Source: JAEXNA01 sp050486105 (GTDB taxonomy: Bacteria > Vulcanimicrobiota > Xenobia > Xenobiales > JADMJV01). Taken from it: 5,990 bases of DNA. Shown piece after piece: positions 1-5,926 of this stretch. Position 1 is the stretch's first letter, and the number at the start of each line of letters is the position of its first letter. The position numbers and the translations under genes were made by a program. The stretch is from NCBI GenBank assembly GCA_050486105.1, contig JBJHCR010000372.1, positions 1-5,990 of the forward strand, in the 5' to 3' direction. The notes beneath the pieces were generated by a model, which searched no databases, was not told the DNA's origin, and saw nothing but the letters and a program-made list of their open reading frames with translations.

Positions 1-14
1 TAACAGAAGATTTT

Positions 15-530
15 TTGAGCCCCCATTTTTTTGAGGCCCTCTTTGCCTCCATAGGTCACGGATTTCAAGTCCTATTGCTCTTGTGCATTTTGGCTGCCTT
101 GTTGACCTTTATCAGTGGAGGGACCGCTCCACTTAAGTGGCCTAAGCGAGAGGAGCACGATCACCATCATCCCAGCGACTTGCCCTCCGCAGACCCCTCT
201 CCCAAAAAGATGGTGGCCAAGGCTGAAGCCTCGAAGGAGCAGGTGAAAGAGAAGGTCCATAAAGTCGTCGAGGAATCTCAGCCAGACCCTGAGCCAAAGA
301 AGGATGAACAGCCGGCGGAACTGGCTGAAGCTAAGGCAGAGAAGCAGCCCAAGGAGAAGGGTGATGAGACGTCTTCGACCCAGGCCGAGGCTTCGTCCGA
401 GGAAACCCCCGAGAACCAGGCTGAAGTGAAGTCTGAAGCCCAAGACGAGAAGCAGCCGGCAAAAAAGTCGAGCAAGAAGTCTGGTAGCAAGTCGAGTAAG
501 GGTTCGAAATCGAAAAAACCTAAAGACTAG
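15..530 (+). CDS. Membrane-anchored protein with a long charged K/E/A-rich tail, function unknown
   Basis: I do not recognise the family. Read from the TTG at 15 the protein has 171 residues. Residues about 17-34 form one hydrophobic helix (FQVLLLLCILAALLTFIS), followed by a basic stretch (LKWPKRE) and a His/Asp cluster (HDHHH, 48-52). The basic residues after the helix suggest N-out/C-in topology, so the tail would lie in the cytoplasm. Residues about 60-148 are low-complexity Lys, Glu, Ala, Gln and Pro, probably disordered or partly helical. The last 22 residues are almost only Lys, Ser and Gly, a strongly basic end that could bind nucleic acid or anionic surfaces; this is inference. The frame stays open upstream of the TTG to the window edge, so the true start may lie outside and the gene may be 5'-partial. 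The AGAAGA just before the TTG is a poor ribosome site. It reads in the same direction as the SDR gene but is separated from it by about 108 bp. Confidence 0.7.
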   Translation: MSPHFFEALFASIGHGFQVLLLLCILAALLTFISGGTAPLKWPKREEHDHHHPSDLPSADPSPKKMVAKAEASKEQVKEKVHKVVEESQPDPEPKKDEQPAELAEAKAEKQPKEKGDETSSTQAEASSEETPENQAEVKSEAQDEKQPAKKSSKKSGSKSSKGSKSKKPKD

Positions 531-542
531 GGTCAAGATTCC

Positions 543-565
543 AACCGGTTTGCGTCTAGCCGGTT
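543..565. repeat. Inverted repeat (hairpin) in the gap after the first gene
   Basis: AACCGGTT (543-550) pairs with AGCCGGTT (558-565) through one G-T wobble, leaving a 7-base loop. It starts 13 bases after the stop of the first gene. No T-run follows, so it is not a standard intrinsic terminator. It may be a transcript 3'-end stabiliser, a weak terminator, or chance. The rest of the 531-638 gap shows no convincing -35/-10 pair. Confidence 0.4.
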
Positions 566-622
566 CAGAAGTGTCGATCATTCGGTGAGTCGCTCGATGG
601 GGGCGGCTCTCCTATTTTCCAC

Positions 623-630
623 GGAAGGAA
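623..630 (+). promoter_or_regulatory. Ribosome binding site deciding the SDR start
   Basis: GGAAGGAA lies 8 bases before the ATG at 639, and its AAGGA core is at 9 bases. This favours ATG 639 over the GTG at 585. The GTG would add 18 residues ahead of the nucleotide-binding strand that normally begins SDR proteins. Confidence 0.7.
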
Positions 631-638
631 ACGGAGAT

Positions 639-1364
639 ATGCGAGCCCTGATACTTGGCGCAACTGGAGGCATCGGTCGTTGCTTGGTAGAAATATTGTC
701 GCCCCACCATCAACTCTTCTTGGTGGCCAGAGAAAGGGGGCCTTTAGCAGCCTTGGCCGCACAGACGGAGTCGCTTTTCGAGGCTGGTGACTGCCGCGAT
801 TTCGCTTTCGTAGAGAAGGTTGTAGAGCGGATGAAGAAGGAGTATGGCAGCTGCGATGCTGCGGCTAACTGTATCGGCAGCATTCTGCTCAAGCCCGGGC
901 ATCTGACCTCGGAGAGCGATTATCACGAAACTATGGACAAGAATGTTAAGACGGCTTTCGCCTTGGTTCGGGCCTGTGCTAAAGCGATGATGAAGTCCGG
1001 AGGTTCCGTGGTCTTGTTTTCTTCAGCTGCGGCACAGATTGGTATGGGTAATCATGAGGCCATCGCCGCGGCCAAAGGAGCGATAGAGAGCTTGACCCGA
1101 GCTGCTGCTGCCAGTTACGCACCCCGGGGTATTCGTTTCAATGCTATCGCCCCGGGCCTGGTGGATACGCCCTTGGCTGGACGGATCACCAAGAATCAGA
1201 AGTCGTTGGAGGCCTCGATCGCCATGCATCCGCTCGGACGGATCGCCACCCCCCAGGAGGTGGCGGCCGCAGCAGCTTGGTTCATGGAGCCGGAGCAAGC
1301 ATTCATCACCGGACAGGTGCTTTCCATTGATGGAGGGCTCTCCAAAGTCAAGACACGGGGGTAA
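639..1364 (+). CDS. Short-chain dehydrogenase/reductase family protein lacking the catalytic tyrosine
   Basis: A classical-size SDR of 241 residues, predicted cytosolic. Family members carry out NAD(P)(H)-dependent oxidation or reduction of alcohols and ketones on many substrates; the substrate here cannot be told. The N-terminal strand and glycine-rich loop read LILGATGGIGR (residues 4-14), the TGxxxGxG motif with Leu for Thr. ARER at 30-33 after the second strand suggests NADP(H) preference. ANCIG (76-80) replaces the NNAG motif. Of the Asn-Ser-Tyr-Lys tetrad, N102 (KNVKTAF), S129 (FSSAAAQ) and K146 are present, but the Tyr position four residues before Lys is Ile142 (IAAAK). The C-terminal half is well kept: FNAIAPGLVDTPL after the active site and ITGQVLSIDGG near the end. 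Reading frame and fold are intact, so this looks like a divergent subfamily, not a decayed gene. ATG 639 is chosen because of its ribosome site and because the Rossmann strand starts at once. The M32 peptidase gene begins 7 bp downstream. Confidence 0.9.
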   Translation: MRALILGATGGIGRCLVEILSPHHQLFLVARERGPLAALAAQTESLFEAGDCRDFAFVEKVVERMKKEYGSCDAAANCIGSILLKPGHLTSESDYHETMDKNVKTAFALVRACAKAMMKSGGSVVLFSSAAAQIGMGNHEAIAAAKGAIESLTRAAAASYAPRGIRFNAIAPGLVDTPLAGRITKNQKSLEASIAMHPLGRIATPQEVAAAAAWFMEPEQAFITGQVLSIDGGLSKVKTRG

Positions 1365-1371
1365 AGCAATT

Positions 1372-2895
1372 ATGGGAAAAGCAATTCTAGAGACGTTTCA
1401 CCGTCAAATTGAGACTTTATGCCAATTGAAGAACGTATCTCGAGTCTTGAATTGGGACCATCAGATCGTCATGCCCGGGAGCAAGAGGGCGGCTACTGTT
1501 CGGGGTCACCAGCGGGGGGCTCTGGCCAGGCTATGCCACAAAATTCTGACTTCCGACGAGTTTGGGACTTTGCTTGAACGGTGCCATGAGGCCACCTCTG
1601 ACGAGCCAGACTCCGTAGACGCCCTCTGTGTCAAGCGCTGGAAAAGAGAACGAAGGCGGGCGACATCCGTCTCCGAGGACTTGGTAGACAAACTCAGCAC
1701 CATCGAGTCTGAGGCCTTCAGTGCCTGGAGAGAAGCCAAGCAAGAGGACGACTTCGCGATTTTTCTTCCCTACCTCGACCGCATGTTCGAACTCAAGCGA
1801 GAGCAGGCCGAACAGCTCGGCTATCAGACCCATCCTTACGATGCGCATCTCGACGAGTTCGAGCCAGGAATGACCACCGCAGAGGTTTCCCGCCTTTTTT
1901 CTGAACTCCGACCCGGCTTAGTGGACGGGGTGGAGAAGATTTCCGCCTCCCCCTTGGGAGAACGAATAGCCTCTGGGCCCTTCGATCAAGGATTTCCGGT
2001 AGAGGGCCAGGAGGCCATGGCCAAGTTTCTGGCCTGGCGCGTGGGTTTTCCCGCCGAGAATCGCATCGATGCCGGGACTCACCCTTTTTGCTCGGCGGCC
2101 TCTTCTCACGACGTTCGCCTAGTCACTCGCTACCGAGAGCACGAGATCGCCACTTCGATTTTTGCCACCTTGCACGAGGCCGGCCACGCGGTCTACGAGA
2201 CCCATTCCCCCCCCGAACTGGAGTTCACTCCCCTTAGAGGAGGCTGTTCCCTAGGGGTTCACGAGAGCCAGGCTAGACTTTGGGAAAACTTGGTGGGTCG
2301 ATCCGCTCCCTTCTGGCAGTGGTTTACCCCTCACATGAGGGAGATGTTTCCAACTCAGATCAGCGGTTACGAGTGGACCGACCTCTACGCTGCAGCGAAC
2401 CGAGTTCGTCCTACCTTAATCCGGGTTGAAGCCGATGAAGTGACCTATTCTCTGCACATCATTTTGCGCTTCGAGATCGCCTGCGGGCTGCTTGATGGCT
2501 CGGTGAAGGCCAAGGACGTTCCGGATTTGTGGAACCAGAAAATGGCCGAATCTCTCGGGGTTACTCCTCCTAGTGACGCCTTGGGTTGTCTGCAAGACAT
2601 CCATTGGTCGGATGGGTTGGTGGGGTATTTCCCGACTTATGTCCTGGGGAACCTGATCGCTGCCGACCTTTGGACCAAGTTGGAAGCCGATCTTCCCAAT
2701 CTCCAGAGCCAAATGTCCCAAGGGGAATTCGGAGCGCTGCTCGGGTGGCTGTCGGAGAACCTCTATCATCACGCTGCGAAATACGATCCTCCGGATCTTC
2801 TCCAGAGGGTGCTGGGGCGAGGTATTCAGGTGAAGTCTTTCTTGGATTACCTTAAAGCCAAGTATTCCGATCTCTATCAGGTGAGTTGGTCGTGA
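1372..2895 (+). CDS. M32 family metallocarboxypeptidase (thermostable carboxypeptidase Taq type)
   Basis: A 507-residue zinc (or cobalt) carboxypeptidase that removes C-terminal amino acids from peptides, probably in the cytosol since no signal peptide is seen. Its length matches the roughly 500 residues of the family. All hallmark M32 segments appear in order: FEPGMT (163-168), HPF (237-239), DVRLVTR (247-253), the zinc-binding HEAGH (H268 and H272, catalytic E269), HESQARLWENLVGRS with the third ligand Glu298, RVEADEVTYSLH (351-362), and LQDIHWSDGLVGYFPTY from residue 407. The frame is open further upstream to 1141, but that stretch lies inside the SDR gene. ATG 1372 fits the family N-terminus and follows a GGGGG stretch (1357-1361) at about 10 bases. 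It sits 7 bp after the SDR stop, and its TGA overlaps the smpB GTG, so the three genes are probably one transcript. Family members are thought to help recycle peptides; the physiological substrate here is unknown. Confidence 0.96.
   Translation: MGKAILETFHRQIETLCQLKNVSRVLNWDHQIVMPGSKRAATVRGHQRGALARLCHKILTSDEFGTLLERCHEATSDEPDSVDALCVKRWKRERRRATSVSEDLVDKLSTIESEAFSAWREAKQEDDFAIFLPYLDRMFELKREQAEQLGYQTHPYDAHLDEFEPGMTTAEVSRLFSELRPGLVDGVEKISASPLGERIASGPFDQGFPVEGQEAMAKFLAWRVGFPAENRIDAGTHPFCSAASSHDVRLVTRYREHEIATSIFATLHEAGHAVYETHSPPELEFTPLRGGCSLGVHESQARLWENLVGRSAPFWQWFTPHMREMFPTQISGYEWTDLYAAANRVRPTLIRVEADEVTYSLHIILRFEIACGLLDGSVKAKDVPDLWNQKMAESLGVTPPSDALGCLQDIHWSDGLVGYFPTYVLGNLIAADLWTKLEADLPNLQSQMSQGEFGALLGWLSENLYHHAAKYDPPDLLQRVLGRGIQVKSFLDYLKAKYSDLYQVSWS
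2879..2885 (+). promoter_or_regulatory. Ribosome binding site of smpB inside the peptidase gene
   Basis: AGGTGAG, a good match to the 16S rRNA 3' end, lies 6 bases before the GTG at 2892 and within the last codons of the M32 gene. It supports the GTG start over the TTG at 2886, which directly adjoins the motif and leaves no spacing. Confidence 0.7.
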
Positions 2896-3356
2896 GCGAA
2901 AAAAAAACTCAGCGCATCGCCACCAACCGGAGGGCTCGCTACGAGTATCACTTAACGGACAAGATGGAGGCCGGTCTGGTGTTGCTCGGGACCGAAGTGA
3001 AGTCGCTGCGGGCCGGTGGGGTGAATATGACCGACGCCTACGTGGCCATCAAGAACGGGGAAGCCTGGCTCAATTCCTTGTACATCGCGCCCTTTGACAA
3101 AGGCAATCGCAACAATCACGAGCCCACCCGTCCCAGGAAGCTCTTGCTGCACGCCCGGGAGATCGCCAAGTTGGCCCGAGGAGTGGACGAGAAAGGGCTG
3201 ACCATCGTGCCCTTGGAGATGTATTTTGTGGACGGCATCGCCAAATGCCGCATAGCTCTGGCCAAAGGGAAGAAGATGCACGATAAACGTGACGCGGTGT
3301 CCGAACGACAGGTCAAACGAGATCTCGACAGGCAGTTGAAGGAAGCCCGGCGCTGA
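2892..3356 (+). CDS. smpB: SsrA-binding protein SmpB
   Basis: A 154-residue SmpB, the partner of tmRNA in trans-translation. It binds the tRNA-like domain of tmRNA, places it in the A site of a stalled ribosome and mimics the missing codon-anticodon part with its C-terminal tail. The family signature is clear: NRRARYEYHL near the N-terminus, GLVLLGTEVKSLRAG, NSLYIAPFDKGNRNNHEP, RPRKLLLHAREI, GLTIVPLEMYF, and the GKKMHDKRD motif that leads into a basic helical tail ending KEARR. Length is normal. The GTG at 2892 is chosen because it gives the typical N-terminus and forms a GTGA overlap with the peptidase stop, which implies translational coupling. A run of nine A (2899-2907) covers codons 3-6. 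The tmRNA gene ssrA is not in this window. The gene ends 19 bp from the end of the convergent kinase gene. Confidence 0.98.
   Translation: MSEKKTQRIATNRRARYEYHLTDKMEAGLVLLGTEVKSLRAGGVNMTDAYVAIKNGEAWLNSLYIAPFDKGNRNNHEPTRPRKLLLHAREIAKLARGVDEKGLTIVPLEMYFVDGIAKCRIALAKGKKMHDKRDAVSERQVKRDLDRQLKEARR
2899..2907 (+). repeat. A9 homopolymer in the first codons of smpB
   Basis: Nine consecutive A in the GAA-AAA-AAA codons (Glu-Lys-Lys) of smpB. Runs of this length can cause polymerase slippage or frameshifting. It may only reflect Lys codons and a weakly structured start region that helps initiation. Confidence 0.9.
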
Positions 3357-3375
3357 AGCTCTACCCGTTCGATTC
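3357..3375. other. 19-bp convergent gap between smpB and the kinase gene
   Basis: The two operons end face to face with 19 bp between stop codons. I see no strong GC-rich hairpin with a T-run on either strand here. Termination must lie inside the opposing gene, be factor-dependent, or give overlapping 3' ends. Confidence 0.7.
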
Positions 3376-4899
3376 CTAAAGAGATTTTGTGTCGAAGGCT
3401 AGAGTGTCATCGTCGCCGCCATCCAGCTTGGGTCCCGATTCAGGAGTTGACTCGGGTGCTGCGATGAGGGCCGGAGCTTCAACGTTTGGTCTCGGCTCGG
3501 CTTCTGGGAGAGGCGGTAGACTTAGCTCCTTTCCGGCACTCAAGGTGAGCAAAGCCTCCTTGACTTTTTCGAGAGATGGAAGTCGGCGGTCAGGGTCCTT
3601 TTCTAAGAGCCGCAGTAAGAGTCGGTCCCACGAGAGCGATAACGAAGGTGCCAAACTGCTGGGGAGCGGTGGAGGCTCAGAGAAGTGCTTGAAGAGCACA
3701 GCCATGGTGTCCTGATCTTCGAAGGGGCGTCGACCGGTGAGCAACTCGAATGCCACGATGCCAAAGGCGTACTGATCTGCTGCGGGCCTAGGGGTGGCTC
3801 CGCTGATCTGTTCGGGAGGCATATAGGCCGGTGTTCCCAAGGCGCTGCCAGTCTTGGTCACTTTGGAGACATCGTTAGAGCGGGCCAGTCCAAAGTCCAT
3901 GATCTTGAGCTTCCCGTTGCTGGTGAGCATCACATTGTCCGGTTTCAGGTCGCGATGCACGACCCCTTGTGCATGAGCGTAGACCAGGGCATCAGCCATA
4001 GGAATGAGAAAAGTTAGGGCTTCTTCGAGAGGCATTCCGCCAGGCCGGATTTGCTCTGAGAGGGTGCTGCCTTCGATGAACTCCAGCACCAGGAACAAAA
4101 GTCCGTTCTGTTCGCCCCAATCATCGACTCGAACGATGTTTGGGTGGTGTAGGCTCTTGGAAACCTGGACCTCTCGTTTGAAGCGGCGTCGAAACTCTTC
4201 ATCTTGGCTGAACTTGGGCAGCATGACTTTGACGGCTACCCGCTCTGTTGTGTCCAAGGTTGCTTCCGGTACCCCGCAATAGACGGTAGCCATTCCCCCT
4301 TCCCCTAGACGCTCTATCAAGAGATATCGACCCAGAGTCTTGTCGATCAAAGGGTCCGTTCCGTCATGATGAGCCACCAGGGCTTGGCGCCGAGCATTGT
4401 AGCTCTCGGCAAGCTTCCGTTCTTTTCTGCCTCGGAAGGCGATCATCAGACTTAGAACCAGCAAGCCTGCGACCGAGGCTGGAATCAAGGGTCGGAATCT
4501 GAGGGCGACCCAAGCTGCAATGAGGGGATTGCCAGCTCGGCCGGAAATCCCAGGTTCACCAGACTGAGGAAAGCTTTCAAACTCATCGGTTCCCACGATG
4601 GCTGGAAGATAGCTCCAGCCGTAAACCTGCTGCTCAAAGGTGAATCCATCTCTCTTGAGCTTGAAGCTGACCTCACGCTCGGTCCAGTCCTTCGGGATTC
4701 TCAGCTTCTCATTCGCGCGGCCCAGGAAGTCTCCGTAGCCCCCGGGAGCGCTGGCTTTGTGAAGATAGATCTCGGTGTCGGGGGGATAGACTCGGAATTG
4801 GACCAGGGCCACATCCTCCGAGGAGGTCGCCTCCGCTGAAGCCGCCGGAGAAGTGCACAAAAAGAGAATGACTATCCAACGAATAAGGCTCAGTCGCAC
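3376..4899 (-). CDS. Transmembrane Ser/Thr protein kinase with exported PEGA-like domain
   Basis: A 507-residue Hanks-type kinase. It begins with a probable signal peptide (residues 1-22, cleavage after ASA). A small exported domain (about 28-98) follows, with a PEGA-like pattern (YPPDTEIYL ... VSFKLKRDGF). After a linker comes one membrane helix (about 137-155) and a basic stop-transfer patch RGRKERK. The kinase domain (about 192-453) is cytoplasmic and looks active: P-loop GEGGMATVY (199-207), VAVK with K224, alpha-C E243, HRDLKPDN (315-322, catalytic D317), DFG (335-337), GTPAYMPPE (355-363) and D375. The Arg before D317 makes it an RD kinase, probably controlled by activation-loop phosphorylation. 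The tail from about 457 is Pro/Glu-rich and ends with an acidic, Thr-containing stretch. The kinase lies C-terminal to the sensor, the reverse of PASTA kinases such as PknB. The GTG start has GAGGAA 7 bases upstream and sits 3 bp after the J-like pseudopilin stop, so expression is probably coupled to the pilin-type genes. The PEGA assignment is tentative. Confidence 0.95.
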   Translation of the reverse strand: MRLSLIRWIVILFLCTSPAASAEATSSEDVALVQFRVYPPDTEIYLHKASAPGGYGDFLGRANEKLRIPKDWTEREVSFKLKRDGFTFEQQVYGWSYLPAIVGTDEFESFPQSGEPGISGRAGNPLIAAWVALRFRPLIPASVAGLLVLSLMIAFRGRKERKLAESYNARRQALVAHHDGTDPLIDKTLGRYLLIERLGEGGMATVYCGVPEATLDTTERVAVKVMLPKFSQDEEFRRRFKREVQVSKSLHHPNIVRVDDWGEQNGLLFLVLEFIEGSTLSEQIRPGGMPLEEALTFLIPMADALVYAHAQGVVHRDLKPDNVMLTSNGKLKIMDFGLARSNDVSKVTKTGSALGTPAYMPPEQISGATPRPAADQYAFGIVAFELLTGRRPFEDQDTMAVLFKHFSEPPPLPSSLAPSLSLSWDRLLLRLLEKDPDRRLPSLEKVKEALLTLSAGKELSLPPLPEAEPRPNVEAPALIAAPESTPESGPKLDGGDDDTLAFDTKSL

Positions 4900-4902
4900 A
4901 AG

Positions 4903-5553
4903 TCAGTTCCTCAAAGTCACCATAGCGACATAATCGAAGCGCTCCGGGGTGTCTTTTCCAGAGACCGATTTTTGGAGGCCAAGTTCAATGCGCACCCCCC
5001 GCCCCCCCGGCCAACGCAGCACATCGAAATGGTCGACCTGTCGAGCGATAGTTCTGGTGGAGCCCGGGTTCTGGGCCAGGCTCAGCAAGTCTTCGGTGGG
5101 TAAGAGCGTGGGGCGAACTGAGCTGAGTTGGCCTACATTTAAGGATTCCGGTGGTCCAGGAGGGAAGGCTCGGCTGAACAAAGTCTCTTCCGAACGATCC
5201 CAGAAATAAGCGATGACTTGCTCCTTCCAGATACGGCGACCGTTCGCGTCGAGTCCCTCGATAGGGACCAGGGCCAGTGTCACCGGGTTCTGAGACGGGT
5301 CGGCCTGGGCTCTGTTGTATAGACTGACGCCAGAGGGAGCGCTGAGCTGTAAGTCCCGGGTTATCCGGTTGCACGCCATGACCGCCATCTGCTGCAAGTC
5401 GATACGCAAGCTCTGCTGTCCGAACATCCGCATGGCGGGAACCAAGAGCCAGACAAAAAGGGTTCCCAAAAGACCCAGCAGTGTGCAGACGATAAGGAGT
5501 TCCACTATGGTGACGCCGGATCCACCTCGGGCCGAGGGACCTCTAGTTCTCAA
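4903..5553 (-). CDS. Prepilin-type minor pseudopilin, GspJ/PulJ-like
   Basis: A 216-residue class III signal peptide protein. Its N-terminus holds a basic leader ending SGG-type (ARGGSG), then VTIVELLI, with prepilin peptidase cleavage expected after Gly13 and the conserved Glu at +5 (E18). Residues 14-36 form the hydrophobic helix that anchors the subunit in the membrane and packs it into the pseudopilus. The long C-terminal domain and its place after a GspI-like gene suggest GspJ, a minor pseudopilin at the tip of type II secretion pseudopili. PilW-like type IV pilus subunits cannot be excluded. Start: TTG at 5551-5553 is the only candidate between an in-frame stop (5578-5580) and the leader; GGTGG lies 6 bases before it. 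The gene overlaps the end of the upstream pseudopilin gene by 11 bp. A G7-C-G6 tract lies in the codons for Trp-Pro-Gly-Gly-Arg-Gly near the C-terminus. Confidence 0.88.
   Translation of the reverse strand: MRTRGPSARGGSGVTIVELLIVCTLLGLLGTLFVWLLVPAMRMFGQQSLRIDLQQMAVMACNRITRDLQLSAPSGVSLYNRAQADPSQNPVTLALVPIEGLDANGRRIWKEQVIAYFWDRSEETLFSRAFPPGPPESLNVGQLSSVRPTLLPTEDLLSLAQNPGSTRTIARQVDHFDVLRWPGGRGVRIELGLQKSVSGKDTPERFDYVAMVTLRN
4907..4912 (-). promoter_or_regulatory. Ribosome binding site of the kinase gene
   Basis: On the - strand GAGGAA lies 7 bases before the GTG start of the kinase, inside the last codons of the J-like pseudopilin gene. It supports the GTG choice and coupled translation. Confidence 0.75.
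4995..5008 (-). repeat. G7-C-G6 tract inside the J-like pseudopilin gene
   Basis: On the - strand seven G, one C and six G follow each other within a coding region. Such tracts can slip during replication and switch a surface-related gene on and off, but here the codons also encode a plausible Gly-Arg-Gly turn. The frame is intact in this copy. Confidence 0.85.
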
Positions 5554-5926
5554 CGCTGACCACCCAGGCCTCTCGAGTCAGCCTGTACTCCCTATCGGAG
5601 TGCTTCCACTGGACCCGGACTCTAAGGGCTTTGAGCACCTCAGGAGAGGAGTCGGCGACCTCTTCGATTTCGAGGTGAGCATGAAAGGTGGTGCCGGCGC
5701 TGCTCTCATCCGGTAAGGATTCCGAACTTCCTAGGGCGAGCTCTGAGAACGGGCGGGCCCGTTGCTCTTCCAGGTGTCGCATGGCCACAGAATCAGCGTA
5801 GAGTTCCGATTCGGCTCGCTTAACGGTCCAGGCCGAACTGGGGAAAATGTTGAAGACGGCCATGGTCACTAGAGAGATGATAAAGGTGGCCATGATGGTT
5901 TCGATTAGGGTTAGGCCGCGCTTCAC
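5543..5926 (-). CDS. Prepilin-type minor pseudopilin, GspI/PilV-like
   Basis: From the GTG at 5924-5926 this is a 127-residue pseudopilin. The leader MKRG is short and basic, cleavage is expected after Gly4, and the mature protein starts LTLIETIMATFIIS with Glu at +5. The hydrophobic helix covers about residues 5-25. The following AMRHLEEQRARPFSEL resembles the helix after the N-terminus in GspI/PilV proteins, and the length is normal for GspI. GspI starts the minor pseudopilin complex (I-J-K) at the tip of the type II secretion pseudopilus. An ATG at 5963-5965 would give 13 more residues, but it lies inside the upstream coding frame. The GTG has GGAGAG just before it and overlaps the upstream stop as GTGA, so I prefer it. 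The stop overlaps the next gene by 11 bp. A PilV-type role in a type IV pilus is the main alternative. Confidence 0.87.
   Translation of the reverse strand: MKRGLTLIETIMATFIISLVTMAVFNIFPSSAWTVKRAESELYADSVAMRHLEEQRARPFSELALGSSESLPDESSAGTTFHAHLEIEEVADSSPEVLKALRVRVQWKHSDREYRLTREAWVVSVEN

Noticed and set aside
543..570. Intrinsic terminator after the first gene
   Set aside because: The inverted repeat has a wobble and is not followed by a T-run, so it is listed only as a hairpin.
72..581. Long open frame on the - strand opposite the first gene, rich in Leu, Arg and Phe
   Set aside because: It is the antisense of the K/E/A-rich coding region; the composition follows from reversed Lys, Glu and Ala codons. 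The + frame has a proper membrane helix and a coherent tail.
585..638. GTG start giving an 18-residue longer SDR
   Set aside because: SDR proteins normally begin just before the first Rossmann strand, and ATG 639 has a better ribosome site.
1141..1371. 77-codon N-terminal extension of the M32 peptidase
   Set aside because: It lies inside the conserved 3' half of the SDR gene and is Arg/Pro/Ser-rich out-of-frame translation. M32 homology begins right after ATG 1372.
3357..3375. tmRNA gene (ssrA) next to smpB
   Set aside because: The downstream gap is only 19 bp and is followed by the kinase gene; no tRNA-like ends are visible in the window.
3685..4282. Two + strand frames of about 100 codons opposite the kinase domain
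   Set aside because: They mirror conserved kinase motifs on the - strand and have no independent support.
5315..5716. 133-codon + strand frame across the two pseudopilin genes
   Set aside because: It covers the antisense of two genes with clear prepilin signatures and has no recognisable motif or ribosome site.
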